A DNA stretch of 64,000 nucleotides from Marinobacter sp. ELB17. GTDB taxonomy: Bacteria; Pseudomonadota; Gammaproteobacteria; Pseudomonadales; Oleiphilaceae. Below, in pieces: positions 1-9,337 of the stretch. The DNA lies in NCBI RefSeq assembly GCF_000169375.1, contig NZ_AAXY01000001.1:186001-250000 (forward strand), given 5' to 3'. The notes under the pieces are model-generated. The model ran no database searches. It was not told where the DNA came from and worked only from the letters and a program-made list of their open reading frames with translations. The translations under genes and the position numbers were made by a program. Position 1 is the stretch's first letter. Every line of letters starts with the position of its first letter.

Positions 1-1
1 C

Positions 2-622
2 GTGACGCCCAAAGTGGCCATCATTAACGCCGGCGACGGGCGCCATGCCCATCCCACTCAGGCCATGCTGGACATGCTCACTATTCGGCAGCATAAAAAA
101 ACCTTTGCCGGTTTGAAAGTGGCCATTGTGGGTGATGTATTGCATTCGCGCGTGGCGCGCTCGCAGATTCGTGCTCTTAACGAGCTGGGTGTGGCCGAGG
201 TGCGGGTGATTGCACCGGGCACGCTGTTACCCCGGGATGTAGAAGCGCTGGGTTGCACCGTAGAGTACGACATGATGCGCGGCATGAAAGATCTCGACGT
301 GGTGATTATGCTGCGCCTGCAAAAAGAAAGGATGGAAGGTGCGCTTCTGCCCAGTGAAGGAGAGTTCTACCGCCTTTACGGTCTTGATCGGGCCAAACTG
401 GCGCTGGCGAAACCGGATTGCATTGTTATGCATCCGGGGCCAATTAACCGCGGCGTAGAAATCGAATCGGCGGTGGCCGACGGGCCGCAGTCGGTTATTC
501 TGAATCAGGTGACCAACGGCATCGCCATTCGTATGGCGGTGATGTCCATGGCCATGGGTGGCCAACTGGCTGAGCGTCAGCAAGCGTTGAACGACATTGC
601 CAAACAAGAGGTGCGCTCATGA
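2..622 (+). CDS. pyrB: Aspartate carbamoyltransferase catalytic chain, 3' part (cut by window edge)
   Basis: Catalyses carbamoyl phosphate + aspartate to carbamoyl aspartate, the committed step of pyrimidine synthesis, in the cytosol. The visible 206 residues are the C-terminal two thirds of a protein normally a little over 300 residues long. Recognisable family motifs are the HPTQ segment near the start, a GDxxHSRVxRS block and [10 protein letters not shown] towards the end. The first codon seen is internal; the true start lies outside the window. The stop overlaps the next start (ATGA at 619-622), so translation is probably coupled to the degenerate dihydroorotase downstream. That is the arrangement known in Pseudomonas, where the two proteins assemble together. 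The identity is secure. Confidence 0.96.
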   Translation: MTPKVAIINAGDGRHAHPTQAMLDMLTIRQHKKTFAGLKVAIVGDVLHSRVARSQIRALNELGVAEVRVIAPGTLLPRDVEALGCTVEYDMMRGMKDLDVVIMLRLQKERMEGALLPSEGEFYRLYGLDRAKLALAKPDCIVMHPGPINRGVEIESAVADGPQSVILNQVTNGIAIRMAVMSMAMGGQLAERQQALNDIAKQEVRS

Positions 623-1953
623 AACTGTCTTCCCGCCCCCCTGCTGGCAGCGTGAAAATCGTTGGTGGTCAGTTGTACCGTGGAGCCACGGCGACCAGCG
701 CTGGAGCGCTGGAAGCCAACCCTGGCTTGCTGATAAAAAATGGCCGGATTGCCGCCCTTGGCCCCGACGCCCTGGCGCAAGCGGCCGATGAAACCTTGAT
801 GGCGGAAAATTGTATTGTCAGCCCGGGGTTTCTGGATTTGTGCTGCAATCTTCGCGAACCGGGCAATAGTCAAAAAGGCAATATGTCCTCGGAAACACGG
901 GCTGCGGCCCACGGTGGCTTTACCAGCGTGTGCGCCGCACCCGACACCTCGCCGGTGAACGATTCTGGCGCTGTGACCAACCTGATTCGTGACATGGCCG
1001 CCAGCCGGGCGTTGGTCCGAGTGCTGCCCATAGGCGCGGTTACCCGTGGCCTGGAAGGTGAGCTGCTCAGTGACATGGCCGGTTTGCAGAAGGCAGGTTG
1101 TGTTGCCCTAGGCAACGCCTCACGGGGCTTACGTAACGCACGGGTTCTACGACGTTGCATGTCTTACGCCCAGACCTTCGGATTAACGCTGATGTTCAGC
1201 CCGGAAAATCAGGCGCTGGCCGCCGATGGTTACGCCCACGATGGCCTGGTGACCACACGCCTTGGTCTGCTGGGAATTCCGGAGGTGGCTGAGACCACCG
1301 CGGTCATGGAAATGATCCTGCTGGCGCAGGAAACCGGTGTGCGCTTGCACCTTAGCCAGCTGTCGTGCGCCCGCAGCGTGGACATGCTGGCGGAAGCGCG
1401 CCAACGGGGAATTCAGGTCACCGCTGACGTGGCCATGCACCAGCTGGCCTTTACCGAAGACGCGCTGAGTGGGTTTGATAGCCGTTTTCACGTGCGCCCG
1501 CCACTGCGCTCAGAGCGTGACCGGCAGGCCTTGGTGGCGGGTGTTCGCGACGGTGTTATTGACGCCATTGTCAGTCAGCATCAGCCCCATGAAAGCGCTG
1601 CCAAGCAGGCGCCCCTGGCCGCCAGCGAGCCGGGTTTATCGAGTATTGAAGTTGTGTTGTCGCTGGGCCTGGAGCGGGTAGCTGCTAACGAGCTGAGCCT
1701 AACGCAATTGCTGCGCGCGCTGACCGCTGGCCCTGCCACGGTGCTGGGCCAAAGTGAGGCAAGCAACGCAGGCCTGAGCGCCGGTGCAGTGGCAGATCTG
1801 TGTATTTTCAATCCCGACCAGTCCTGGCGCCCTGGCCCCGGCACTCTGGTGTCTGCCGGTGGCAACGGACCGGTACTGGAGCGCTCAATGCCGGGTGTGG
1901 TGCATTACACCCTGGTTGCCGGCCACAAGGCCTGGCCGTCACTGTTGCCTTAA
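619..1953 (+). CDS. pyrC': Dihydroorotase-like protein PyrC' (probably non-catalytic)
   Basis: A 444-residue type I dihydroorotase-fold protein of the amidohydrolase superfamily. Active enzymes carry a DxHxHLREPG metal motif. Here the stretch around residues 73-81 reads [10 protein letters not shown], so both metal-binding histidines are gone. The later DHAPH-like motif is altered to SQHQPH, so the catalytic aspartate is also missing. In Pseudomonas the pyrB-linked pyrC' product is known to be inactive as a dihydroorotase but needed to build the aspartate carbamoyltransferase dodecamer. The same role is inferred here. An active dihydroorotase should be encoded elsewhere. Start ATG overlaps the pyrB stop; a strong terminator follows. 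Confidence 0.9.
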   Translation: MKLSSRPPAGSVKIVGGQLYRGATATSAGALEANPGLLIKNGRIAALGPDALAQAADETLMAENCIVSPGFLDLCCNLREPGNSQKGNMSSETRAAAHGGFTSVCAAPDTSPVNDSGAVTNLIRDMAASRALVRVLPIGAVTRGLEGELLSDMAGLQKAGCVALGNASRGLRNARVLRRCMSYAQTFGLTLMFSPENQALAADGYAHDGLVTTRLGLLGIPEVAETTAVMEMILLAQETGVRLHLSQLSCARSVDMLAEARQRGIQVTADVAMHQLAFTEDALSGFDSRFHVRPPLRSERDRQALVAGVRDGVIDAIVSQHQPHESAAKQAPLAASEPGLSSIEVVLSLGLERVAANELSLTQLLRALTAGPATVLGQSEASNAGLSAGAVADLCIFNPDQSWRPGPGTLVSAGGNGPVLERSMPGVVHYTLVAGHKAWPSLLP

Positions 1954-2014
1954 CGAGTTGGTGAACGCCAGTTTTTCAAAGGGCCAGCGGCGAATTCCGG
2001 CGTTTGAAAGACCA

Positions 2015-2054
2015 TAAAAAAAGCGCCTTGCGTAACCCGCAAGGCGCTTTTTTT
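2015..2054. terminator. Bidirectional rho-independent terminator between pyrC' and pckA
   Basis: Hairpin with arms AGCGCCTTGCG / CGCAAGGCGCT, flanked by an A-run on the left and a T-run on the right. It can therefore stop transcription of both convergent genes. Confidence 0.9.
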
Positions 2055-2066
2055 GTCAGCTTGGCT

Positions 2067-3599
2067 CTACTGCCTGGGACCGGCCGCAACGATCGCGTCT
2101 GACACGTCAAACTTTTTGAAGTTTTCCACAAATTGGCCGATCAGCTCGGCTGCTTTTTCGTCGTAGGTTTCGGTGCTGGCCCAGGTGTTTCGCGGGTTCA
2201 GCAGTTTGCTGTCAACGCCCGACACGCGTGTTGGCACGCTCAGGTTCAGCGTTGGCAAATGCTCGATTTCCACATCGTCCAGCTCGCCGTTTTGAATGGC
2301 GCTGATCAGGGCGCGAGTGGTGGGAATACTGAAGCGCTTGCCTTCGCCGAAGGAACCGCCGGTCCAGCCGGTATTTACCAGGAACACCTTGCTGCCGAAT
2401 TCGTCCATCCGCTTCATCAGCAACTCGGCATAAACACCGGCCGGACGCGGGAAGAAGGGTGCACCAAAACAGGTAGAGAAAGTAGACTTCAGTTTTGACG
2501 AAGAGCCCATCTCTGTTGAGCCCACAAGAGCGGTATAGCCGCTAAGAAAGTGATAGGCCGCCGCTTCTTTGCTGAGGATTGATACCGGGGGCAGAACGCC
2601 GGTCATGTCGCAGGTCAGAAATACAATGTGCGACGGCTCGCCGGCCAGGTTTTCTGCTACGCGCTTTTCGATGTGCTCGAGCGGGTAGGCACAGCGAGAG
2701 TTTTCGGTCAGCGACACGTCGGTGTAATCTGGCTCGCGAGTTTCTTCGTCAATCATCACGTTCTCGACGATGGCGCCGAAACGGATCGCGTCCCAGATAA
2801 TCGGTTCGTTCTTCTTGCTCAGATCAATACACTTGGCGTAGCAGCCGCCTTCGATATTGAATACGGTGCCGGGGCCCCAGCCGTGCTCGTCGTCGCCAAT
2901 CAGATAGCGCTCCGGGTCTGCAGACAGGGTGGTTTTGCCAGTGCCAGAAAGGCCAAAGAACAGGCAGGTTTCGCCGTCGTCGCCCACGTTGGCAGAGCAG
3001 TGCATGGGCAGCACGTCTTTCTCTGGTAGCAGGAAGTTCTGCACCGAAAACATGGCCTTTTTCATTTCGCCGGCGTAGCGCATGCCAGCCAACAGAACTT
3101 TGCGGCGGGCAAAGTTGATAATAACAGCGCCGTCACTGTTTGTGCCGTCACGCTCGGGCACGCATTTGAAGTTGGCAATGTTAAGAACTTGCCATTCTTG
3201 CTTGTCAGCCGGGTTGTAGGTGTTCGGGCGAATAAACAGGTTGCGGCCAAACAGATTCTGCCAGGCCAGTTCGGTGGTCATCTTGATGGGAAGGTAGTGC
3301 TCTGGATCGGAGCCCACATGCACAAGAGACACGAAAGAATCCTGCTCGGCCACGTAGGCTTCGACTCTTTCCCATAGGGCGTCGAACTTGTCGGCGTCGA
3401 ACGGGCGGTTGATCGGGCCCCAGTGAATATCGTCAGCGGTACTGGGCTCTTGCACGATATAGCGGTCCATGGGAGACCGGCCTGTGCGTACCCCGGTTTT
3501 AACCACCAGTGAGCCATTTGCAGCCATTTGGCCTTCGTTGCGCGCCAGTGCTTGTTCAACCAGCTGTGCCGTTCCTAGATCTTGATAAGATATGCTCAC
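2067..3599 (-). CDS. pckA: Phosphoenolpyruvate carboxykinase (ATP)
   Basis: Converts oxaloacetate + ATP to phosphoenolpyruvate + CO2, the first committed step of gluconeogenesis, in the cytosol. The protein has 510 residues, slightly shorter than the E. coli enzyme (540). It carries the kinase P-loop GLSGTGKT at 216-223, the metal-binding DDEHGW at 236-241 and the conserved [12 protein letters not shown] block. It lies downstream of the hslO-hslR-yrfG genes on the same strand, near the arrangement seen in enterobacteria. About 180 bp separate it from hslO, so it likely has its own promoter (see the extended -10 at 3689-3697). Its 3' end faces pyrC' across a shared terminator. Confidence 0.97.
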   Translation of the reverse strand: MSISYQDLGTAQLVEQALARNEGQMAANGSLVVKTGVRTGRSPMDRYIVQEPSTADDIHWGPINRPFDADKFDALWERVEAYVAEQDSFVSLVHVGSDPEHYLPIKMTTELAWQNLFGRNLFIRPNTYNPADKQEWQVLNIANFKCVPERDGTNSDGAVIINFARRKVLLAGMRYAGEMKKAMFSVQNFLLPEKDVLPMHCSANVGDDGETCLFFGLSGTGKTTLSADPERYLIGDDEHGWGPGTVFNIEGGCYAKCIDLSKKNEPIIWDAIRFGAIVENVMIDEETREPDYTDVSLTENSRCAYPLEHIEKRVAENLAGEPSHIVFLTCDMTGVLPPVSILSKEAAAYHFLSGYTALVGSTEMGSSSKLKSTFSTCFGAPFFPRPAGVYAELLMKRMDEFGSKVFLVNTGWTGGSFGEGKRFSIPTTRALISAIQNGELDDVEIEHLPTLNLSVPTRVSGVDSKLLNPRNTWASTETYDEKAAELIGQFVENFKKFDVSDAIVAAGPRQ

Positions 3600-3688
3600 T
3601 ACGATCTCGCCCTCGGGTGTCTTGGTGATTGCCAGGGCCGCACCGGAAGCGGTGGAAAACTGAACAATCGAGTCAGTCTAGGCGCACT

Positions 3689-3697
3689 ATTATGCCA
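3689..3697 (-). promoter_or_regulatory. Candidate extended -10 promoter for pckA
   Basis: On the minus strand the sequence reads TGGCATAAT: a TGn extension followed by a 5/6 match to TATAAT. No good -35 lies at 16-18 bp. The predicted 5' leader is about 80 nt. Inferred from position and motif only. Confidence 0.4.
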
Positions 3698-3779
3698 GAC
3701 GCGCCAGTAAAAAACGACTGCCATCAAAGTCTGCCTGGTGGCCTTTCTCAAGCCGCCGTCGTCGCTCGCCAACACGCGC

Positions 3780-4634
3780 TCAGTGCAGGGTGTGGCCGGT
3801 AAATAACTGGTCTATGTCGACGCGGTTAAAACGGTAGTCTGCATGGCAGAACTGACAGTCCATTTTAATGGAGCCCTGTTCTTCTAGAATGTTATAGCAT
3901 TCCTCGCTCCCGATCGCTTCCAGCGCGCTCATTGTGCGCTCACGGGAACAGCTGCAGCGGAAGGCCACCGGTTCCGCGTCAAATACCCGCACGGTTTCCT
4001 CGTTGAACAGGCGGTGGAGTAGTGTTTCGCTGTCCAGTTCAAGCATTTCGCTGGCTTCCACGGTGCGTGCCAGGTGATTGATTCGCTCCCAAAGTTCGTC
4101 ATCTTCTTGGGTGTGACCGGGAAGGCGCTGCAGCAGAAGGCCGCCGGCTTTGTCTTCGCTGGCAAACAGCAGCAGCGATGTGGCGATTTGTTCAGAGCGC
4201 TCAAAGTATTCTTCCAAGCAGCCTGCCAGGCTGTCCTGTTCGCGGGGTACAACACCTTGGTATCGCTGGCCCTGGTCCGGCGTGATGGTAATGGCTATGC
4301 GGCCGTCGCCCAATAGCTGTTGGAAATCACCGTCGCCGATGGCCTGATCGTCAAACCGCGCTAATCCGCGTACAAAGCGGTCGTGGCTGCATTCCGACAT
4401 TAGCGTTTGCACAGGACCATCACCTTGAGCCTGTAATGACAACGCACCGTTAAACTTCAGCGTGCTGCTCATTAGCACGCTGGCCACCAGCGACTGGCCC
4501 AGTAATTGGCGCACAGATTCCGGGTAGGGGGCCTGGCGACCGATTTGCTGATAACTTTCATCCAGCTGTACCCAAGCCCCGCGGATCTGGCTGTCTTCAA
4601 ATATAAAGCGCTGGAACTGATCGCCGGACGCCAT
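3780..4634 (-). CDS. hslO: Redox-regulated chaperone Hsp33
   Basis: A holdase chaperone that becomes active under oxidative stress, when zinc is released and its cysteines form disulfides. It protects unfolding cytosolic proteins. The 284-residue product has the Hsp33 fold and the four zinc-ligand cysteines of the C-terminal redox switch: C227 and C229 (CSC) and C260 and C263 (CQFC). The switch is therefore intact. It lies 37 bp downstream of hslR on the same strand, in the conserved yrfG-hslR-hslO order. No promoter signal was sought successfully in the short gap, so it is probably co-transcribed with hslR. Confidence 0.97.
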   Translation of the reverse strand: MASGDQFQRFIFEDSQIRGAWVQLDESYQQIGRQAPYPESVRQLLGQSLVASVLMSSTLKFNGALSLQAQGDGPVQTLMSECSHDRFVRGLARFDDQAIGDGDFQQLLGDGRIAITITPDQGQRYQGVVPREQDSLAGCLEEYFERSEQIATSLLLFASEDKAGGLLLQRLPGHTQEDDELWERINHLARTVEASEMLELDSETLLHRLFNEETVRVFDAEPVAFRCSCSRERTMSALEAIGSEECYNILEEQGSIKMDCQFCHADYRFNRVDIDQLFTGHTLH

Positions 4635-4671
4635 TGTGTGTCTCCTGAAAAATCGTGAAATAAAGCGGCTG

Positions 4672-5082
4672 CTAGAGCCCGTTGTGTTCGCGAAACCGGT
4701 CTATGTCGCGGCGGTCCTTTTTCGACGGGCGCCGTGCCGGCGGAAGCTGGGAAGTTTGCAGAGTTTTGCGTTGCCAGGCCAGGTCTTCGCGCTTTTTCAC
4801 GCTGTCTTCGGTTTCGTGATAAAGCAGGGCCGCTTCCGCTGCCCCGCCGCGGCGGTCGCTGATATCGTCTACCACCACAATTTTTTCCTGCCAGCCCAGC
4901 CGTATCGACAGTTCCGCCCCTGCTTCCATCAGTTTGCCGGGCTTGCAACGCTGGGTGTTGTAACGCACTTTGCCGCCTTCCACCGCGGCTTTGGCCAGGG
5001 CACGAGTTTTGAAAAAGCGCGCGGCCCATAGCCACTTGTCCAGCCTGACGCGGTCATCGTCGTTTTTGTTGGGTGTAGCCAT
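4672..5082 (-). CDS. hslR: Heat shock protein 15 (ribosome-associated S4-domain protein)
   Basis: Hsp15 binds stalled 50S subunits carrying peptidyl-tRNA and helps rescue them after heat stress. The 136-residue basic protein begins with an S4 RNA-binding domain (about residues 11-65, containing RLDKWLWAARFFKTRALA) and ends with a lysine/arginine-rich tail, as expected for the family. It is 40 bp downstream of the yrfG-like phosphatase and 37 bp upstream of hslO, all on the minus strand. Heat-shock control would be expected from the family, but no clear RpoH promoter was recognised in the short upstream gap. Confidence 0.95.
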   Translation of the reverse strand: MATPNKNDDDRVRLDKWLWAARFFKTRALAKAAVEGGKVRYNTQRCKPGKLMEAGAELSIRLGWQEKIVVVDDISDRRGGAAEAALLYHETEDSVKKREDLAWQRKTLQTSQLPPARRPSKKDRRDIDRFREHNGL

Positions 5083-5122
5083 GTCATCTCACCTTTTGTT
5101 GCGCGAGTTGATTATAACGGTG

Positions 5123-5812
5123 TCATCCTGCAGATGGCAGGGGCCGCCGCTTCTGCAGCTGTGGCAGTACTTCATCGAAGTCATGAATGCCGGTGATTTG
5201 CGGGTGAGGGCTATTGGCAGGCTGCTGGCTGTCTGGTGCCAGTACCGCCAGCAGTTGTGCGATACCGGCTTTAGCGGCGCTTTCAAGCACGGCAAAACTG
5301 TCGTCTACCATTAGGGTACGGCTGCGATCGTAGGGAGTCACACGGTTCAGTGATTGCCAAAAGGCAGGGTCTTCCTTGGGTTTGCCAAGCTGATGGCTAG
5401 AGACTATATCGTCAACCAGTGTGTCCAGGCCGGTACGCTCAAGTTTCATGGCCAGGGGGTCCGGGTGGCAATTGGTGGCAATCACCGTATACAAGCCGCG
5501 TTCGCGCAGGCTGGATAGAAACGCCCGCACATGGGGCCGATAGCCCACACGCTCACCCACCTCTGCTTTCAGTTCATTGATGTCCATGGACAGCTGGTCG
5601 CTCCAGTAATCGGTGCAGTACCAGTTCAGCGAACCACGCTGGGCCATAATCAAAGCCATCAGCTGTTGTTTGGCTACCTGAGGTTGCAGATTGTTCTTTT
5701 GTGCGTAGCGCAGCGGCAGATGTTCCAGCCAAAAATGGTTGTCGAAATGCAGGTCCAGCAGTGTTCCGTCCATATCCAGAAACACCGTATCGAGAGTTGA
5801 CCAGTTCACCAT
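5123..5812 (-). CDS. yrfG: HAD-family GMP/IMP nucleotidase (YrfG-like)
   Basis: A HAD-superfamily phosphatase; the E. coli relative YrfG dephosphorylates purine nucleoside monophosphates. HAD motif I is DMDGTLLD, close to the N-terminus, with the nucleophile and acid/base aspartates present. Motif III is the lysine in GKPKEDP, and motif IV is LMVDDS. Gene order with hslR and hslO matches enterobacteria and supports the YrfG assignment over generic HAD proteins. The ATG at 5812 is chosen: it aligns the start with YrfG, whereas the upstream TTG at 5818 is less likely. No good ribosome-binding site precedes it, because a T-rich terminator-like sequence sits directly upstream. Substrate is inferred. 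Confidence 0.88.
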   Translation of the reverse strand: MVNWSTLDTVFLDMDGTLLDLHFDNHFWLEHLPLRYAQKNNLQPQVAKQQLMALIMAQRGSLNWYCTDYWSDQLSMDINELKAEVGERVGYRPHVRAFLSSLRERGLYTVIATNCHPDPLAMKLERTGLDTLVDDIVSSHQLGKPKEDPAFWQSLNRVTPYDRSRTLMVDDSFAVLESAAKAGIAQLLAVLAPDSQQPANSPHPQITGIHDFDEVLPQLQKRRPLPSAG

Positions 5813-5846
5813 AAACAAAAATAGCCCGTGAAATTTCTCACAGGCT
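5812..5846 (-). terminator. Terminator-like hairpin directly ahead of the yrfG start
   Basis: On the minus strand CCTGTGA pairs with TCACGGG (one G-T pair), followed closely by a run of five T. It would end the transcript of the small upstream gene and abuts the yrfG start codon. Confidence 0.5.
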
Positions 5847-5911
5847 GCCTCAATTGGTTGCGCCTGACAACCCAGGCTTGTGCTGACCCAGAGCCGTTGA
5901 AGCGGGCTGAA

Positions 5912-6256
5912 TCAGTTCGCGGGTTGCTCAACGGTATCGTGCTTGCGCCCGCTGCGAGTGCAGCCCAGGCAGCGTGTAAATGTGGCTCTGGCCGGCCCCG
6001 CTACCAATACCTCGCCGGCTTCAGCGGTGTTGCCACCCAGCAGTGAAAATGGCAATGACACCAGGTACACCGCGCTGCCCACAATAGTCGTCGCCAACAG
6101 CAAAGGGCGCACAATCAGCGCATCGGTCGTCATAGCCAGCGCAGAAGGGCTTTCATCTAACGTATTGGCGTGGCCAATGGCGGAAAACGAAAGCAGGCTG
6201 GCGACCATCATAGTCTTCAAAACAGTCGTCAAAATTCGGGTCAGCTTGCGGGTCAT
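5912..6256 (-). CDS. Small exported or membrane protein of unknown function
   Basis: A 114-residue product I cannot assign to a characterised family. Residues 1-30 look like a signal peptide: basic start, a hydrophobic stretch rich in L, V and S, and a likely cleavage after GHA. A second hydrophobic segment follows at about 48-72. The C-terminal part contains TRCLGCTRSGR, with a CLGC pair that might bind a metal or form a disulfide. The start is supported by AGGAGA six bases ahead of the ATG. It precedes yrfG by about 100 bp, with a terminator-like hairpin between them, so it is probably its own transcription unit. Confidence 0.7.
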   Translation of the reverse strand: MTRKLTRILTTVLKTMMVASLLSFSAIGHANTLDESPSALAMTTDALIVRPLLLATTIVGSAVYLVSLPFSLLGGNTAEAGEVLVAGPARATFTRCLGCTRSGRKHDTVEQPAN

Positions 6257-6455
6257 TCGATGTCTCCTGAGCGAAATCAGCCCTGATGAGTTACAAGAGC
6301 TATGATCGGCTGTTTTGTGTGGCTACTTAATTGAACAGCGGCCGCAACGATGGGTGTGCTGCCAGTGTTCAGTGTAGCAGCGCTGGTCTGTAGCGCTGTT
6401 AACTATGAAGCATATTTGCGCTTTTTCAAACGATTTTGGCAGATTGAACACGGCC

Positions 6456-7268
6456 TCAGCGCTGGCAGCGGGTGCAGTATACCGTCGCCCGCTGATTCAT
6501 GCGGATTTCCCGCAGCTTAGCCTGGCATTCGGGGCAGGGCTGGCCACCGCGGCCGTACACCAGCAGCGACTGTGCGAAATAGCCGGGCTGGCCGTCGCTG
6601 TTAACAAAGTCCCGCAGGGTGGTGCCACCCATCAGGATGGCGGCCGTCAGGGTTTCCTGAATCACCTCGACCAATCGGTGGTAACGGCTAAGGCTTATGC
6701 GTCCGGCTTGCCGCCGCGGGTGAATGCCGGCTCCGAACAGGGCTTCGTTGGCGTAAATATTGCCCACGCCCACCACCACATGGCCGTCCATAATGAAGGA
6801 TTTTACCGCAGTACTTTTGCCGCGGGAACGGCGAAATAAATAGGCGCCGTTGAATTCGGGCGCCAGCGGCTCTGGCCCCAGGCTAGCGATCAGCGGATGA
6901 GTGCTGGGATTCGAGGACCACAGCCAGCAGCCGAAACGGCGCGGGTCGTTGTATCTCAGGCGAACACCCGAATGCAGCGTCAGCTCTACGTGATCATGGG
7001 TTAATGCAGCGCTGTCGTCGGTAATGATTCGCAGGCTGCCAGACATGCCCAGGTGCACAATAACGCTGCCGCTGTCGAGATTCAGAAACAGGTATTTGGC
7101 GCGCCGCTCCACACTGCGTATCACTTCTCCTTCCAACCGCACAGCCAGATCTTCTGGCACCGGCCAGCGCAATCGACCATTACGAACGCCGACAGAGCGA
7201 ACGGTCTGGCCTTCCAGATGGGGGGCTATGCCACGGCGGGTGGTTTCAACTTCAGGCAATTCGGGCAC
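6456..7268 (-). CDS. mutM: Formamidopyrimidine-DNA glycosylase / AP lyase
   Basis: Removes 8-oxoguanine and ring-opened purines from DNA and nicks the resulting abasic site. The family uses its N-terminal proline as the nucleophile, so the start must give Met-Pro-Glu-Leu-Pro. That is met only by the GTG at 7266-7268, which also has GGAG eight bases upstream; the in-frame GTG at 7277 has no room for a ribosome-binding site. The resulting 270 residues match the usual length. The C-terminal zinc finger is complete (CPEC and CTRC pairs). The gene is 27 bp downstream of rsmD on the same strand, a common pairing. Confidence 0.96.
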   Translation of the reverse strand: MPELPEVETTRRGIAPHLEGQTVRSVGVRNGRLRWPVPEDLAVRLEGEVIRSVERRAKYLFLNLDSGSVIVHLGMSGSLRIITDDSAALTHDHVELTLHSGVRLRYNDPRRFGCWLWSSNPSTHPLIASLGPEPLAPEFNGAYLFRRSRGKSTAVKSFIMDGHVVVGVGNIYANEALFGAGIHPRRQAGRISLSRYHRLVEVIQETLTAAILMGGTTLRDFVNSDGQPGYFAQSLLVYGRGGQPCPECQAKLREIRMNQRATVYCTRCQR

Positions 7269-7295
7269 GGTGATCACTCCGTCAGAGAAAAAACG

Positions 7296-7949
7296 TCAGG
7301 CTGGTGTTTCGGCGGTTATCCGAAACAGGCAGTAGCATACCTGCCCGGCGCTCTTTTGCCGCTGCAATTGCCAGCCGGCCGGTACCGCTGGGGTCGTCAG
7401 TTCACTTTCGTGTTCCAGATACACCCAGCTACCGGGTTTGACCCAGCCGTTGTCTGCCAACGCCGGCAGCAATCGTGTTAGCCAGCCCTGACGGAAGGGC
7501 GGGTCAATAAATACTATGTCAAAGCTTTCCCCCGGGCTCGCCAGAAAGGCATCGGTGTCTTGGCGCACAACCCGGGCATTGTCGGCCCGCAGAAGTGCAA
7601 GATTACTGTTGAGCGCTTTGACCAGTTCTGGCGTGTGGTCCACAAACACGCTGTGGGCTGCACCCCGTGATAAAGCCTCTAGCCCGAGTGCACCGGAGCC
7701 CGCAAACAAATCCAGGCAGCGAGCCCCGGCCAGATGGAAACGCAGCCAGTTAAAAAGGGTTTCGCGGGTGCGCGCCGGCGTTGGCCGCACACCTCCGCTG
7801 TCTGGAAATGTCAGCTTGCGGCTGCGCCAGTCGCCGCCGATGATGCGTAATTCGCCCTGGGCTCTATGGCCGGAAGCCGATTTAGGGCGCTGACCATCGG
7901 CGGCGTGTTGCTTGGGCAAAAGGCGCGGTGAGTTGCGGCGCTGAGGCAT
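7296..7949 (-). CDS. rsmD: 16S rRNA (guanine-966 N2)-methyltransferase
   Basis: Methylates G966 in helix 31 of 16S rRNA using S-adenosylmethionine. The motifs are those of the RsmD family: LRIIGGDWRSRKL at the N-terminus, RPTPARTRETLFNWL, the cofactor loop DLFAGSGALGLEALSRGA and the catalytic DPPF. The ATG at 7949 is preferred because AGGA lies eight bases upstream; a longer frame upstream to 7997 lacks this and does not resemble the family. It is divergent from ftsY, the conserved rsmD/ftsYEX arrangement of gammaproteobacteria, and is followed by mutM. Confidence 0.95.
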   Translation of the reverse strand: MPQRRNSPRLLPKQHAADGQRPKSASGHRAQGELRIIGGDWRSRKLTFPDSGGVRPTPARTRETLFNWLRFHLAGARCLDLFAGSGALGLEALSRGAAHSVFVDHTPELVKALNSNLALLRADNARVVRQDTDAFLASPGESFDIVFIDPPFRQGWLTRLLPALADNGWVKPGSWVYLEHESELTTPAVPAGWQLQRQKSAGQVCYCLFRITAETPA

Positions 7950-8038
7950 GGCATGGGTCCTGAAAGGCGGTGTCTGGGCCGGCCCATGATAAAACAAAAG
8001 CGTCGCCGTGTGCGCTACCTCGCTAACCGGCCGCAGTC

Positions 8039-8047
8039 TGTTAGAAT
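8039..8047 (+). promoter_or_regulatory. Candidate extended -10 promoter for ftsY
   Basis: TGTTAGAAT lies about 40 bp ahead of the ftsY ATG: a TGn extension plus a 5/6 match to TATAAT. No recognisable -35. It sits in the rsmD/ftsY divergent gap. Confidence 0.4.
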
Positions 8048-8087
8048 GGCGGCCTAATTTGTCCCGCTTATTTTTGGATTCAATGGT

Positions 8088-9308
8088 ATGACTATAACGG
8101 CAGAGTGGATTTCAATTGGCCTTGCGGCCTTGCTTGTTTTGTTGTTCGTGCTGGATCTGGCCAGCAACCGGCGAAAGATTCCGCGCCCGCGCACGTTCAA
8201 GTTGCGCCAGCCAGACTCGCAAGCCGCTCCTGCGCCGCAACCGCTGCCTGAAACAAAGCCAGAGCCTGATGCCGAGCCGGTCGACACCGCTGTGGCTGAG
8301 CCCCAGTCTAAACAGGCGGCCATCGTACCCGAACCGGCAGCGCCCAAGCCGGAGGTTTTACCTCAACAACCGTTAGTTGAGCCCGAGCCCCAGATTAGCG
8401 TTCTTGAGCGCATTCGCCGCGGCTTGGGCAAAACCCGCGCTAGCTTTACCGGCGGCCTGGCGGATATGTTCTCGGCGGGCAAGAAGATTGACGCAGACCT
8501 GCTGGAAGAAATTGAAACCACACTGTTAATGGCAGACGTAGGCGTAACCGCAACCACCGAAATTATTGAATCGCTGACTGAGAAGCTTAAACGCGATCAG
8601 CTCAAAGATGGCGAAGCCCTGCGCCAGGCGCTGCGTGACCAGCTCCACGGTTTATTAAAAGATGTTAGTAAGCCGCTTGTGATCGACGCCCAGACGAAGC
8701 CTTATGTCATTCTTATGGTTGGCGTGAACGGGGTTGGAAAAACCACCACCATTGGCAAGCTCACCAAGAAATTTCAAGACGAAGGCATGTCTGTCTTGCT
8801 AGCCGCAGGTGATACATTCCGCGCCGCCGCAATGGAGCAGTTGCAGGTTTGGGGCGACCGCAATAAAGTCCCGGTGATTGCCCAGCACACCGGCGCCGAC
8901 AGCGCGTCTGTTATTTTTGATGCCATTCAGTCGGCCAAGTCCCGCGGCATTGACGTGGTCATTGCCGACACGGCCGGGCGTCTTCAGAACAAAGACAACT
9001 TGATGAGCGAGCTGGAAAAAGTCGTGCGGGTGATGAAAAAGCTCGATACCGCAGCTCCTCACGAAGTTATGTTGGTGCTGGATGCCGGCACCGGCCAGAA
9101 CGCATTGAATCAGGCCCAGGTGTTTCAGCAAGCGGTGGGCGTCAGCGGCATCACTCTGACCAAACTCGACGGCACGGCCAAAGGCGGCATTGTGTTCGCG
9201 ATTGCTCGCCAGCTGCAACTACCGATTCGCTTTATTGGCATAGGGGAGCAGGTTGAAGACCTGCGCAGCTTTGACGCCCGTGCCTTTGTCGACGCTCTGT
9301 TTGACTAA
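8088..9308 (+). CDS. ftsY: Signal recognition particle receptor FtsY
   Basis: The SRP receptor GTPase docks ribosome-nascent-chain complexes at the inner membrane for co-translational insertion. The 406-residue protein has three parts. An N-terminal hydrophobic segment spans about residues 8-24. A Pro/Glu/Gln-rich acidic linker runs to about residue 100. The NG domain follows, with GVNGVGKTTT (G1), DTAGR (G3) and TKLDGTAKGG (G4/closing loop). The E. coli protein has no real membrane-spanning segment at its start, so the N-terminal hydrophobic helix followed by a P/Q-rich linker is notable. It heads the ftsY-ftsE-ftsX-rpoH cluster. Confidence 0.97.
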   Translation: MTITAEWISIGLAALLVLLFVLDLASNRRKIPRPRTFKLRQPDSQAAPAPQPLPETKPEPDAEPVDTAVAEPQSKQAAIVPEPAAPKPEVLPQQPLVEPEPQISVLERIRRGLGKTRASFTGGLADMFSAGKKIDADLLEEIETTLLMADVGVTATTEIIESLTEKLKRDQLKDGEALRQALRDQLHGLLKDVSKPLVIDAQTKPYVILMVGVNGVGKTTTIGKLTKKFQDEGMSVLLAAGDTFRAAAMEQLQVWGDRNKVPVIAQHTGADSASVIFDAIQSAKSRGIDVVIADTAGRLQNKDNLMSELEKVVRVMKKLDTAAPHEVMLVLDAGTGQNALNQAQVFQQAVGVSGITLTKLDGTAKGGIVFAIARQLQLPIRFIGIGEQVEDLRSFDARAFVDALFD

Positions 9309-9337
9309 CGTTTGAGCGCCAACCACCAGGGATTGTG

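Noticed and set aside
4472..5035. 187-codon minus-strand frame across hslR and hslO
   Set aside because: Runs out of frame through two well-supported genes.
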